A stretch of 40,791 bases of DNA, taken from NCBI GenBank assembly GCA_001784735.1, contig MFSB01000008.1, positions 1 through 40,791 of the forward strand, in the 5' to 3' direction. Shown here one piece after another: positions 16,162 to 23,117 of this stretch (positions are counted from its first letter, which is position 1; every line of letters starts with the position of its first letter). A program made the position numbers and the translations under genes. This stretch comes from Candidatus Moranbacteria bacterium RIFCSPLOWO2_12_FULL_48_12. GTDB taxonomy: Bacteria; Patescibacteriota; Minisyncoccia; Moranbacterales; UBA1568. The notes below the pieces were generated by a model that searched no databases, was not told the DNA's origin, and was given only the letters and a program-made list of their open reading frames with translations.

Positions 16162-16458
16162 ATGTCGTCACAAATAGAAATACCCACGTTTGTCCCGCAA
16201 CTTGGGGAGCGTGTTGGAAGATCGGACCTGCGACCTATGCAGGTGTTTCAACGGTCTGAAACGGTGCCGGGCTGGATGTGTCTGCACGCTGATGAGTCCA
16301 GGGTTCCGGAGCAAGTGGCAGCTACGGTGCACTACGATTCGGAGTCTTCCTTGTGCACCAGTACGTGTGCGTGCAAAGGGCCGTGCCAAGAATTGCACAT
16401 ACGGCTCAAGGGACAGGGCACACAGCAGAAGGACAAAAAGAAGGGGAGAAAACACTAG
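16162..16458 (+). CDS. Small Cys-rich protein, last gene of the small-ORF operon
   Basis: This 98-aa protein starts at an ATG 5 nt after AAGGGGG. It has a Cys cluster in the second half, L-C-T-S-T-C-A-C-K-G-P-C (C-x3-C-x-C-x3-C), and a very basic tail (KDKKKGRKH). The Cys pattern suggests a metal or Fe-S site, and the tail suggests nucleic acid binding; both are inferences. It is followed by three hairpins, the last resembling a terminator. The family is not recognised. Confidence 0.6.
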   Translation: MSSQIEIPTFVPQLGERVGRSDLRPMQVFQRSETVPGWMCLHADESRVPEQVAATVHYDSESSLCTSTCACKGPCQELHIRLKGQGTQQKDKKKGRKH

Positions 16459-16491
16459 CGCGTATAACATCGAAAAATTTATAAACTGATC

Positions 16492-16562
16492 GAGCCAATG
16501 GGCTCACACGTGGCAACGGCCACATAAGAATAGGGGTGCACAGAACACGTGACACCCCTTTC
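16492..16562 (+). terminator. Three consecutive hairpins ending in a terminator-like stem
   Basis: Hairpin 1 is GAGCC / GGCTC (16492-16505). Hairpin 2 is GTGGC-AACG-GCCAC (16510-16523). Hairpin 3 is AGGGGTG / CACCCCT (16532-16559), followed by a short TTT. It closes the small-ORF transcript and may be a structured 3' region or RNA. Confidence 0.6.
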
Positions 16563-16577
16563 AAATGCTTTTGAGGG

Positions 16578-16604
16578 TTAGCACTCTACTTGACAGAGTG
16601 CCAA
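16578..16604 (+). promoter_or_regulatory. CIRCE operator (HrcA binding site)
   Basis: TTAGCACTC, a 9-nt spacer and GAGTGCCAA match the CIRCE consensus (TTAGCACTC-N9-GAGTGCTAA) with one difference in the right arm. It overlaps the hrcA promoter, as expected for autoregulation by HrcA. Confidence 0.93.
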
Positions 16605-16618
16605 TAGGTATTTATAAT
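16590..16618 (+). promoter_or_regulatory. Promoter of hrcA embedded in CIRCE
   Basis: A perfect TTGACA (16590-16595) lies inside the CIRCE spacer. It is followed by a 17-nt spacer and a perfect TATAAT (16613-16618). Bound HrcA would cover the -35 box. Confidence 0.9.
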
Positions 16619-16647
16619 GAAACTGGGATTCAATATATTGATAAATC

Positions 16648-16685
16648 TGTACACTATTTTCCGCGACCGCGGAAAATAGTGTACA
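16648..16685 (+). promoter_or_regulatory. 18-bp perfect hairpin in the hrcA leader
   Basis: The arms 16648-16665 (TGTACACTATTTTCCGCG) and 16668-16685 are exact reverse complements around a 2-nt centre. It ends 11 nt before the GTG start of hrcA, so in the mRNA it would sit over the ribosome site. It could control translation, attract RNase, or be a DNA operator. Confidence 0.8.
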
Positions 16686-16696
16686 TCGAGTAGAGT

Positions 16697-17461
16697 GTGA
16701 ATAATAGGCAAAAACAAGTTCTCTCAGCTATTGTGGAGCTCTATACGGAGACGGCTTTGCCCGTAGGTTCCCAAGTGCTTTTGAAACACTCCGATTTTCC
16801 GGTCAGTGCGGCGACTCTCAGGAGCGATATGGTGACGTTGGAAGAGGAAGGTTTTCTCTACCAGCCGCACGTGTCCGCCGGACGTATTCCGACTGATCAA
16901 GGCTATCGTATCTACGTCGAGGAAATGATGGGAGAAGAGACGCTTTCGCGCCGCGATCAGGAACGGTTGCAGAAAGAGCTCCTGATGCTCCGTGCCAAGC
17001 ACGTCCGTCTGGGGCGGACGACGGCCAAACTTCTCTCCGTTCTCTCCGGCAATTTGGCGGTCTCGAGTACCGGCGCCAACGATTTTTATGATTTCGGGAT
17101 GAAGGAACTTATCGAGAAGCCGGAGTTTCGTGAGATAGATGAATTGTGCCGTTTGGTGGAAACGCTCGATACGCTGGATGAAAAATTGGATGGCCTGATG
17201 GTGAAATTGAAAGACGGAGAAACGCACATATACATCGGCAAAGAAAATCCCATCGCGGGTATCGATAATTGTTCCATGATCGTGGCGCCGTACAAGAATC
17301 GCGAAGGGGAGAAAGGGATGCTGGCTATTATCGGACCGAAACGGATGGATTATGCCAAGAACAAATCCCTCATCGAGTATATGAAGAAGCTTTTGTCTTC
17401 GTCATTGGCTGTTGTGATAATTGTTGGGACGACAGGAATCATTTCAATAATTAAAGTATAA
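16697..17461 (+). CDS. hrcA: Heat-inducible transcription repressor HrcA
   Basis: HrcA represses chaperone genes by binding CIRCE. The 254-aa product begins at GTG (MNNRQKQVLSAIVELY). It has the winged-helix N-terminus with PVSAATLRSDMVTLEEEGFL and the conserved linker QPHVSAGRIPTDQGYRIYVEE. It ends in the IIGPKRMDYAKNKSLIEYM block. It is shorter than the usual 330-350 aa, with part of the middle (GAF-like) domain reduced. A CIRCE operator sits over its promoter, so it should repress itself. The Nudix-grpE gene follows after 57 nt. Confidence 0.96.
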   Translation: MNNRQKQVLSAIVELYTETALPVGSQVLLKHSDFPVSAATLRSDMVTLEEEGFLYQPHVSAGRIPTDQGYRIYVEEMMGEETLSRRDQERLQKELLMLRAKHVRLGRTTAKLLSVLSGNLAVSSTGANDFYDFGMKELIEKPEFREIDELCRLVETLDTLDEKLDGLMVKLKDGETHIYIGKENPIAGIDNCSMIVAPYKNREGEKGMLAIIGPKRMDYAKNKSLIEYMKKLLSSSLAVVIIVGTTGIISIIKV

Positions 17462-17471
17462 TTGTTCCCAT

Positions 17472-17508
17472 TTCCTCCTCCCCTTTCCAAGGGGAGGGTG
17501 GGGAGGGG
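17472..17508. repeat. CCTCC...GGGGAGG palindromic repeat, copy 2
   Basis: The sequence CCTCCCCTTTCCAAGGGGAGG followed by GTGGGGAGGGG nearly repeats the element at 14917-14953. The hairpin lies between hrcA and the Nudix-grpE gene and could modulate read-through. Confidence 0.7.
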
Positions 17509-17518
17509 TTAAAAAAAT

Positions 17519-18472
17519 ATGACACCAAAGAAGAATCACGAATCACGAATCACGAATCTCGGAAAACATGAACAATTCGAGATAAGCCAGAAAGTCATCT
17601 TGTACAATCCGCAAGACAAGAAATTTCTTATTACAAAAGATGAGAGACCTTCAGAAGCTTCTGAAAAATATGGTGTGTGGGAAGTACCAGGTGGTCGGAT
17701 GAATGAAGGAGAAAAAACAGAGCAAGCTATCGCTCGTGAAATCAAGGAAGAATTGGGAGAAGATGTCCAATACGAAATCATCAATGCTAATCTGGGACAC
17801 ACTATACACTATTTTACCGAGCAACCGAGTCGAGCCGTCCTTTTTGTACTAGCAAAATACAAGGGTGGAGAGATCGCATTGAGCGAAGAAAATAGCGAAT
17901 TTTACTGGAATACCATTGAGGAAGTCGAGAGCAGCAAAGAGTATTTTCCATGGTTGAAAGGGGTCATTAGGAACGCAGCGAATTATCTAAGAAATGAAGA
18001 ATTATTGAATGATCTGAAGCGATGCCAAGCGGACTTCGAGAATTATAAGAAGCGCCAGGCGGAAACGCAGAAAATGCTCGGGGGATATCTCATAGAAAAA
18101 CTGGTGCTGGATATCGTCCCGGTGTTGGATAATTTCCGCTCCGCGACGCTCCACGTCCCGCCCGAAGAGAAAGACAGTCCGTGGGTCATTGGCATCCAGT
18201 ATATCGAGAAACAACTAGAGACGGTATTGACTGACAATGGCATTCAGACGATAGAAGTAAAAGAGGGCGAAGAGTTTGATCCGAAGATACATGAGGCCGT
18301 GAGCAATGCAGAACCAACAACCAACAACCTACAACCTACAACAGAAGAAGATGCTTCGGAGGCGGGCAGTCAGTCGTCAGTCGTCAGTCGTCAGTCGATA
18401 GTCAAGGTGATCCAGAAAGGCTATAAGTTCGGTAATCGAGTGATACGACCGGCGAAAGTGACAGTAAAGTAA
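17519..18472 (+). CDS. grpE: Nudix hydrolase-GrpE fusion protein (DnaK nucleotide exchange factor)
   Basis: One uninterrupted 317-aa frame joins two known families. Residues about 20-155 are a Nudix domain with an intact box: G59-x5-E65-x7-R73-E-I-x-E-E-L-G80. Residues about 160-317 are GrpE: coiled coil (EELLNDLKRCQADFENYKKR), helix bundle (VLDIVPVLDNFRSA) and the C-terminal beta wing (FDPKIHEAVS...VIQKGYKFGNRVIRPAKV). GrpE exchanges ADP on DnaK; Nudix enzymes cleave nucleoside-diphosphate-linked compounds. The wing loop (residues about 265-295) is coded by short tandem DNA repeats. The first 15 codons also overlap a tandem AATCACG repeat, so the true start may be later. Position between hrcA and dnaK is the normal grpE place. 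Confidence 0.92.
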   Translation: MTPKKNHESRITNLGKHEQFEISQKVILYNPQDKKFLITKDERPSEASEKYGVWEVPGGRMNEGEKTEQAIAREIKEELGEDVQYEIINANLGHTIHYFTEQPSRAVLFVLAKYKGGEIALSEENSEFYWNTIEEVESSKEYFPWLKGVIRNAANYLRNEELLNDLKRCQADFENYKKRQAETQKMLGGYLIEKLVLDIVPVLDNFRSATLHVPPEEKDSPWVIGIQYIEKQLETVLTDNGIQTIEVKEGEEFDPKIHEAVSNAEPTTNNLQPTTEEDASEAGSQSSVVSRQSIVKVIQKGYKFGNRVIRPAKVTVK

Positions 18473-18481
18473 CCTTTACTG

Positions 18482-18612
18482 TCATCCCGGGCTTGACCCG
18501 GGATTCAGGTTGTCACCCTGAGCGAAGTCGAAGGGTCTCAGAACAATAAGACAAGATTCCTGCGCCACCGCTAAAGCTTTAGCGACACGCGGTCGACAGG
18601 CTCGGAATGACA
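18482..18612. repeat. Two adjoining TGTCAT-type palindromic elements
   Basis: The first is a TGTCATCCCGGG / CCCGGGATTCAGG hairpin. The second runs from TTGTCACCCTGAGCGAAG to GGCTCGGAATGACAA as an imperfect inverted repeat. They fill the gap of about 330 nt between grpE and dnaK, ahead of the dnaK leader. I find no gene there. Confidence 0.7.
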
Positions 18613-18656
18613 AGAGAAAAATAATTTCATTTAATAAGTTAATAAATAATATGTCG

Positions 18657-18811
18657 ACCCCGCATAGACTTTCGAAGAACGCATCAGTAAGTGGACGTTG
18701 TGTTCACGGATACGCCTTCGGCTGTATTGTTGTGAATGTCGATTAAATAATTAATAAAGTTTTGCGGGGTGCTCATAGTTGTAGCTCCTCGCAGACTCAG
18801 AGACAACTATG
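18657..18811 (+). promoter_or_regulatory. Structured dnaK leader, final stem includes the start codon
   Basis: ACCCCGCA (18657-18664) is the exact complement of TGCGGGGT (18763-18770). ACTTT (18668-18672) and AAAGT (18756-18760) extend this long stem, and smaller hairpins are inside. A separate 9-bp stem pairs CATAGTTGT (18774-18782) with ACAACTATG (18803-18811), whose last three bases are the dnaK ATG. No CIRCE is present. The arrangement fits a translational switch such as an RNA thermometer, by inference. Confidence 0.6.
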
Positions 18812-20767
18812 GCAAAGATACTCGGCATAGACTTGGGGACAACCAACTCCGCGATGGCGTTCGTGGAAGGCGGGACTCCCAACATCATCGAGAACAAGGA
18901 AGGCAATCGTACCACACCGTCGATGGTGGCGATATCGAAAACCGGCGAGCGTCTGGTGGGCTTACTCGCCAAGCGCCAGGGTGTTACCAATCCAGAGAAT
19001 ACACTGTTTTCCGTGAAGCGCCTCATCGGGCGGCATTTCAACGACGAGGAAGTCCAGCGCGACAAGAAAACGCTTCCCTACAAGATTCTTCAGGCCGGCG
19101 AAGGCGTGAAGATCGTGATGGGTGGCAAGGAATACACGCCGCAGGAAGCTTCTGCGATGATTCTCGGCAAACTGAAGGCCGACGCAGAAGAGAAGCTGGG
19201 TGAGAAGATCACCGACGCGGTCATTACCGTACCGGCCTATTTCGACGACTCCCAGCGCAAGGCCACCAAAGAAGCGGGTGAAATCGCCGGATTCAACGTG
19301 CGTCGCATCATCAACGAACCGACGGCCGCCGCTCTGGCCTACGGTTTCAACAAGAAGAAAGATGAGAAAATTGCAGTTTATGATCTGGGTGGCGGAACGT
19401 TCGATATTTCCATCTTGGAAGTAGCCGAAGACACGGTCGAAGTGAAGTCGACCAACGGGGATACGCACTTGGGCGGTGATGACTTCGACCAGCGGATCAT
19501 CCACTGGATACTCGATGAATTCAAGAAACAGGAAGGGATCGATTTGAGCAAAGATCCACTGGCGCTCCAACGCATCAAGGAATCTGCCGAGAAAGCCAAG
19601 ATCGAACTCTCGACTGCCAACGAAACGGAAATCAATCAGCCATTCATCACCGCGGATGCCAACGGGCCGAAGCACTTGCTTATCAAGATGTCGCGGGCCA
19701 AGTTGGAAGAGCTGGTAGGCGATCTGGTCGAGGCGACATTTGGCCCAGTGAAAAAAGCCCTGGCCGATGCGAAACTGGATGTGAAAGATATCCATGAGAT
19801 CGTCTTGGTCGGCGGGATGACTCGTATGCCGCTGGTTCTTTCCAGCGTAGAAAAATTCTTCGGCAAGAAAGCCAATATTACCGTCAATCCGGATGAGGTG
19901 GTGGCGCTTGGTGCCGCTATCCAGGGCGGGGTACTGGAAGGTTCTGTGAAAGATGTGCTTCTCTTGGACGTGACGCCGCTCACATTCGGTATCGAGACTT
20001 TGGGAGGCGTGCGGACGCCGCTTATCGATCGCAATACGACGGTACCTGTATCTCGCTCTCAGGTATTTTCCACTGCCGCTGATAATCAACCATCGGTGCA
20101 GATCCACGTACTCCAGGGTGAGCGTGAGATGGCCTCTGACAATAAATCTCTTGGTCAATTCATCTTAGACGGCATTCCACCATCGCCGCGCGGTATCCCG
20201 CAGGTGGAGGTGACGTTTGACATCGATGCTTCGGGAATTCTTTCTGTGACGGCCAAAGATAAGGCGACGAATAAATCCCAATCTATCCGTATCGAATCAT
20301 CCACCGGACTTTCCAAAGATGAGATCGAGCGGATGAAGAAGGATGCCGAGATGCACGCCGATGAGGACAAGCGCAAGAAAGAACTCATCGAAGCGCGCAA
20401 TATGGCCGACAGCCTTTCCTACACGACCGAGAAGTCGATGAAAGATGCCGGTGACAAGTTGACCGCTGATGAGAAGAAGCCGGTGGAGGAAGCCATCACT
20501 GAGCTCAACAAAGTGAAGAACGGCGATGACTTGGAAGCTATCAAGAAGGCCACCGAGAATCTCTCCACCGCCGCACAAAAGATTGGTGAGAAACTCTATA
20601 AAGCGGCTCAAGAAGCCGAGAAGACCAAAGCAGGCGAAACTAAGCCAGCCGATGGCAATACTGGTACTGCCGAAGCCCCGAAAGAGGCCGAAACAGAGCC
20701 TGCTTCGGCTTCAGACGAGCCGGCTAAACCTGAAGGTGATAAACCAGCAGACGAGCCGAAAAAGTAA
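18809..20767 (+). CDS. dnaK: Molecular chaperone DnaK (Hsp70)
   Basis: This is the cytosolic ATP-driven chaperone partnered with DnaJ and GrpE. The 652-aa product has the actin-fold ATPase (GIDLGTTNS at residues 6-14, VYDLGGGTFDISILE, IVLVGGMTRMP), the linker VLLLDVTPLTFGIETLGG, the substrate-binding beta domain and a helical lid. A low-complexity Ala/Glu/Pro/Lys tail follows. It ends in DEPKK rather than an EEVD-like signature. It is preceded by grpE and a structured leader whose last stem covers the ATG, and followed by a strong terminator. DnaJ is not in the window. Confidence 0.99.
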   Translation: MAKILGIDLGTTNSAMAFVEGGTPNIIENKEGNRTTPSMVAISKTGERLVGLLAKRQGVTNPENTLFSVKRLIGRHFNDEEVQRDKKTLPYKILQAGEGVKIVMGGKEYTPQEASAMILGKLKADAEEKLGEKITDAVITVPAYFDDSQRKATKEAGEIAGFNVRRIINEPTAAALAYGFNKKKDEKIAVYDLGGGTFDISILEVAEDTVEVKSTNGDTHLGGDDFDQRIIHWILDEFKKQEGIDLSKDPLALQRIKESAEKAKIELSTANETEINQPFITADANGPKHLLIKMSRAKLEELVGDLVEATFGPVKKALADAKLDVKDIHEIVLVGGMTRMPLVLSSVEKFFGKKANITVNPDEVVALGAAIQGGVLEGSVKDVLLLDVTPLTFGIETLGGVRTPLIDRNTTVPVSRSQVFSTAADNQPSVQIHVLQGEREMASDNKSLGQFILDGIPPSPRGIPQVEVTFDIDASGILSVTAKDKATNKSQSIRIESSTGLSKDEIERMKKDAEMHADEDKRKKELIEARNMADSLSYTTEKSMKDAGDKLTADEKKPVEEAITELNKVKNGDDLEAIKKATENLSTAAQKIGEKLYKAAQEAEKTKAGETKPADGNTGTAEAPKEAETEPASASDEPAKPEGDKPADEPKK

Positions 20768-20777
20768 GGAGTATATT

Positions 20778-20808
20778 AAGAGCGGAGGTTTTCCTCCGCT
20801 CTTATTTG
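20778..20808 (+). terminator. Terminator of dnaK
   Basis: A perfect 11-bp stem (AAGAGCGGAGG / CCTCCGCTCTT) with a TTTT loop starts 11 nt after the stop. The T tract after it is weak (ATTTGA). Confidence 0.85.
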
Positions 20809-20819
20809 AAAATAATTAT

Positions 20820-21386
20820 ATGAAAATGATTCCTTCCGTCACAAATCGTGAACTTGATGAAACTTTTATTTATCAGGGACTATCATGGCAACCAAGAATT
20901 ACATCAAGGGGAGATCTGGGTATCACTGGACCATTTTGCAAGAGATGTAACGTAAGTTTAGCAGGTGGTGTGGTTAAATGTTGGAACTGTAATGCCGATT
21001 ACTCAAAAATTTTAGATAGCGACTTAGTGGAACTTCGAAGTAAAGCTCATAAGATATATGAAGCGAATGCTCGTTCAAAATACCCAGTTATAAACTTTGA
21101 CATCCCACCAACATCACTTAGTCATAGTACAACTGAGGACGAGAATTTTTTTGTGGGATATAAATTTGGGCAAGAAAAGGGTAGAAAACAATTACACATT
21201 TGGGTTGGTGAGAGGAAAAAAGATCAAAGTAATAAGGATAAAGTTCAATTAGTTATTGATGTTGATAAAGAAGAGTTCAGACATGACCAAACTAATAAAT
21301 TTCCTGGTGAAATAATTGCTAACGCCAAGATTGTTTTCAAAAAATCCAGTACAGATATAAACTATGAAAAAATAGTTGAAGGATGA
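20820..21386 (+). CDS. Zinc-ribbon protein of unknown function
   Basis: This 188-aa protein starts at the ATG at 20820, just after the dnaK terminator. A longer reading from 20526 would overlap dnaK and is not credible. Near residues 41-60 it has F-C-K-R-C-N...K-C-W-N-C-N, a four-Cys zinc ribbon. The remainder is charged, without membrane segments. Codon use is clearly more AT-rich than in dnaK, which suggests recent acquisition. A hairpin shared with 23006-23033 lies after it. The family is not recognised. Confidence 0.72.
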   Translation: MKMIPSVTNRELDETFIYQGLSWQPRITSRGDLGITGPFCKRCNVSLAGGVVKCWNCNADYSKILDSDLVELRSKAHKIYEANARSKYPVINFDIPPTSLSHSTTEDENFFVGYKFGQEKGRKQLHIWVGERKKDQSNKDKVQLVIDVDKEEFRHDQTNKFPGEIIANAKIVFKKSSTDINYEKIVEG

Positions 21387-21410
21387 AATATTTTATCTAA
21401 AAATGAAGCG

Positions 21411-21441
21411 GCCCTGGCAGAATGTTTCCCGCCAGGGCTTT
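21411..21441. terminator. Bidirectional terminator hairpin, copy 1 of a shared module
   Basis: The stem is GCCCTGGC / GCCAGGGC with the loop AGAATGTTTCCC, followed by TTTGTT. It can end the zinc-ribbon gene (+) and the minus gene at 21498-21905. The same stem and identical loop recur at 23006-23033. Confidence 0.7.
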
Positions 21442-21497
21442 GTTCATTTGTAGACCTCCTATAGAAAAAACGCGGTTAAATTTGCTTGTGGTCGGCG

Positions 21498-21905
21498 CTA
21501 CGGTTTTTCTTGCACCTCGAATACTTCGAGGTTGAAGTGGACCGGGCCGATCCAGAGGTCGTGTTCTTCTGACCCTTGCGAAGCCGTAGCCTGAATGATG
21601 GCCGTTTGTTCCTTGCCGACGAACTCATCGTCGACTTTGACACCAGCGATGTGCGGTTTGATCACTACCGCTTTTCCGACGATCGTGAACTCCACGCCGC
21701 TGCCTTGGCACAGATCTCGGATGTAGTTGACCGGGATACCGGTGCCGCGCATGTTGTTTGATCCGAAACTCATACTCTCGTAATAGTAGGTGCGCTGGTA
21801 TAGATGCCGCGTGCCTACTACACGAGCTGAAAGTATCATGCAGATATTGCTGTTTACAACCTGCCGCGCTATTTTTGCTGCATCTTCTGCCGTTTTAATA
21901 GCCAT
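21498..21905 (-). CDS. Orphan protein, unknown function
   Basis: This 135-aa protein starts at the ATG at 21905, 5 nt after GAGGG. Upstream in-frame codons to 21962 lie between the promoter and this start and are unlikely to be used. It reads MAIKTAEDAAKIARQVV at the start and has a mixed alpha/beta look with no membrane segment and few Cys. It has its own perfect consensus promoter (21974-22002) and a terminator hairpin, so it is a single-gene unit. An AT-rich hairpin lies just upstream of the promoter. The family is not recognised. Confidence 0.65.
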   Translation of the reverse strand: MAIKTAEDAAKIARQVVNSNICMILSARVVGTRHLYQRTYYYESMSFGSNNMRGTGIPVNYIRDLCQGSGVEFTIVGKAVVIKPHIAGVKVDDEFVGKEQTAIIQATASQGSEEHDLWIGPVHFNLEVFEVQEKP

Positions 21906-21973
21906 TTTTCCCTCTATTGTTAAGGTGGTTGTTGCGTATCGGAATAAAATGTAACACTTCATTGCAACAAACC

Positions 21974-22002
21974 ATTATACTCTTATTCATCGGTTTTGTC
22001 AA
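21974..22002 (-). promoter_or_regulatory. Perfect consensus promoter of the 21.5-21.9 kb minus gene
   Basis: On the minus strand, TTGACA (22002-21997), a 17-nt spacer and TATAAT (21979-21974). Both hexamers are exact. Confidence 0.88.
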
Positions 22003-22014
22003 TGTGAATGATGT

Positions 22015-22040
22015 AATAATGCTTTGAATAAAGCATTATT
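22015..22040. repeat. AT-rich 11-bp hairpin next to promoter
   Basis: The perfect arms AATAATGCTTT and AAAGCATTATT enclose GAAT. It lies 12 nt upstream of the minus-strand -35 box, so it may be an operator or an insulating terminator. Confidence 0.75.
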
Positions 22041-22104
22041 GATGATATGTTAAAATACTTAAGTATTCGCATGAAAGCGGTGATTGTTTTTAGTATCTAA
22101 ATCT

Positions 22105-22227
22105 ATGAAAGTCGTGTTGATGCATGGGAAGGATACGGATTCGAGCCGGAAAAGAAAATGGGTCAGGTACATTTTTTATAAAAAAATGATTAGAAAGCCA
22201 GAAAAGGGGGCAGGTACAATTACTTAA
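22105..22227 (+). pseudogene. Truncated 5' piece of a gene, possibly an RBBP9-like alpha/beta hydrolase
   Basis: The 40-codon frame begins MKVVLMHGKDTDSSRK, resembling the first strand and loop of small alpha/beta hydrolases (MKVxLxHGxDxxP). It then turns into low-quality Lys-rich sequence and stops. Two GGGxCAGGTAC words (near 22160 and 22210) lie in the junk part. It looks like the start of a gene whose remainder was lost. The hydrolase assignment is by eye only. Confidence 0.35.
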
Positions 22228-22232
22228 ATACT

Positions 22233-22301
22233 ATGGTTTGGACGGACGAGCAGATAGCAAATCATAGGGAAGTGGTGGATGTTCTGGAGGGGATAGAGTG
22301 A
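22233..22301 (+). pseudogene. 5' fragment A of an M24 peptidase gene
   Basis: The 22-codon frame MVWTDEQIANHREVVDVLEG is nearly identical to the first 22 residues of the intact M24 peptidase at 26530, then ends in TGA. The DNA similarity stops there. A second fragment is at 22872. These are decayed or truncated copies of the same gene start. Confidence 0.75.
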
Positions 22302-22326
22302 TCAGTATTTTTATACAATAAAAGTT

Positions 22327-22851
22327 ATGTTGACACCAGAACAAGAAGAGTGGCTGGCGCATCTTTCGGACACCGGAACAGTCAAGATCGTACCATTTGA
22401 CCCGACCACGGAGGAGAAATTTGAAAGAGTGAAAAAGAAAATCCAGGGTCATTTTGGAGCGGATGTTGCTGTCGAGCATTATGGCGCCTCGAGTCTCGGC
22501 ATATCAGGTCAAGACGAAATTGATGTGTACGTGCCAGTTCCAGAGGCGAAATTCAATGAAACTGTCGAAGCGCTTCGGAAACTTTTTGGTGAGCCCAGAA
22601 GCACTTATCCTCTGAAAAGAGTCAGGTTCGTGGCGGAAGAACAAGGCAAGCATGTCGATATTTTTGTCATCAACAAAGAACATGAGAGCTGGAGTAAGCT
22701 TGTCCAATTCCAGCATATTCTAAAAACAAATCCTGAAGTATTGGAATCCTACCGAAAATTGAAGGAAGAAGGGGATGGATTGAATATTCGAGAATACTAT
22801 AGACGAAAACTAATTTTCATCAACCGAGCAATACATAAAAAGAGTCGTTAA
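22327..22851 (+). CDS. GrpB-family (UPF0157) nucleotidyltransferase-fold protein
   Basis: This 174-aa protein resembles the GrpB/UPF0157 family, which has a nucleotidyltransferase fold and poorly known function. The visible blocks are TVKIVPFDPTTEEKFERVKKKI, then AVEHYGASSLGISGQDEIDVYVPV. These match the pattern VxIVPYxPxWxxxF...IEHIGSTSVxGLxAKPxIDIxV. A later block is KHVDIFVINKEHESW. The GS.S and D-x-D metal-binding pair are partly changed (GASSLG, DEIDVYV). The ATG at 22327 is used. It lies between two M24 fragments in the accessory patch. Confidence 0.75.
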   Translation: MLTPEQEEWLAHLSDTGTVKIVPFDPTTEEKFERVKKKIQGHFGADVAVEHYGASSLGISGQDEIDVYVPVPEAKFNETVEALRKLFGEPRSTYPLKRVRFVAEEQGKHVDIFVINKEHESWSKLVQFQHILKTNPEVLESYRKLKEEGDGLNIREYYRRKLIFINRAIHKKSR

Positions 22852-22871
22852 AAATTTTACGATTGCAAAAT

Positions 22872-22955
22872 ATGCTTTGGACGGATGAACAGATAAAGAA
22901 TCATAAGGAGATGGCGGATGTTTTGGAGGGGATTGTCCGAGAATTTTTTTGTTAA
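22872..22955 (+). pseudogene. 5' fragment B of an M24 peptidase gene, cut at a REP
   Basis: The 27-codon frame MLWTDEQIKNHKEMADVLEG matches the start of the M24 gene at 26530 and ends TTTTTTTGTTAA. The next base begins a REP hairpin (22956). The intact gene diverges at exactly this point. This suggests that REP insertion or REP-associated deletion truncated the copy. Confidence 0.78.
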
Positions 22956-22976
22956 TTTGGAAGCCTTGCTTCCAAA
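22956..22976. repeat. REP hairpin 1 (loop CTT)
   Basis: Perfect arms TTTGGAAGC and GCTTCCAAA with a 3-nt loop. It directly abuts the stop of M24 fragment B. Confidence 0.95.
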
Positions 22977-23005
22977 ATCTTCTAAATGGTTAAAAAAATG
23001 CAGCG

Positions 23006-23033
23006 GTCCTGGCAGAATGTTTCCCGCCAGGGC
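23006..23033. terminator. Terminator hairpin, copy 2 of a shared module
   Basis: Stem GTCCTGGC / GCCAGGGC (one G-U pair) with loop AGAATGTTTCCC, the same loop as at 21411-21438. It lies 85 nt past the stop of the minus gene at 23118. Confidence 0.65.
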
Positions 23034-23117
23034 CTGTTTCTCCTCCTTTTGTCGTTGATTGATACTATCCGAGAAAATCGTATTTCTTATAGGAAGGTCA
23101 AGTCCTCAGACACCCGA

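Noticed and set aside
18962..20158. A 398-codon open frame on the minus strand
   Set aside because: It is the antisense shadow of dnaK, caused by strong codon bias.
20526..20819. Upstream extension of the zinc-ribbon gene into dnaK
   Set aside because: The extension is a Lys/Arg/Pro-rich shadow of the dnaK tail and crosses the dnaK terminator. The ATG at 20820 is a natural start.
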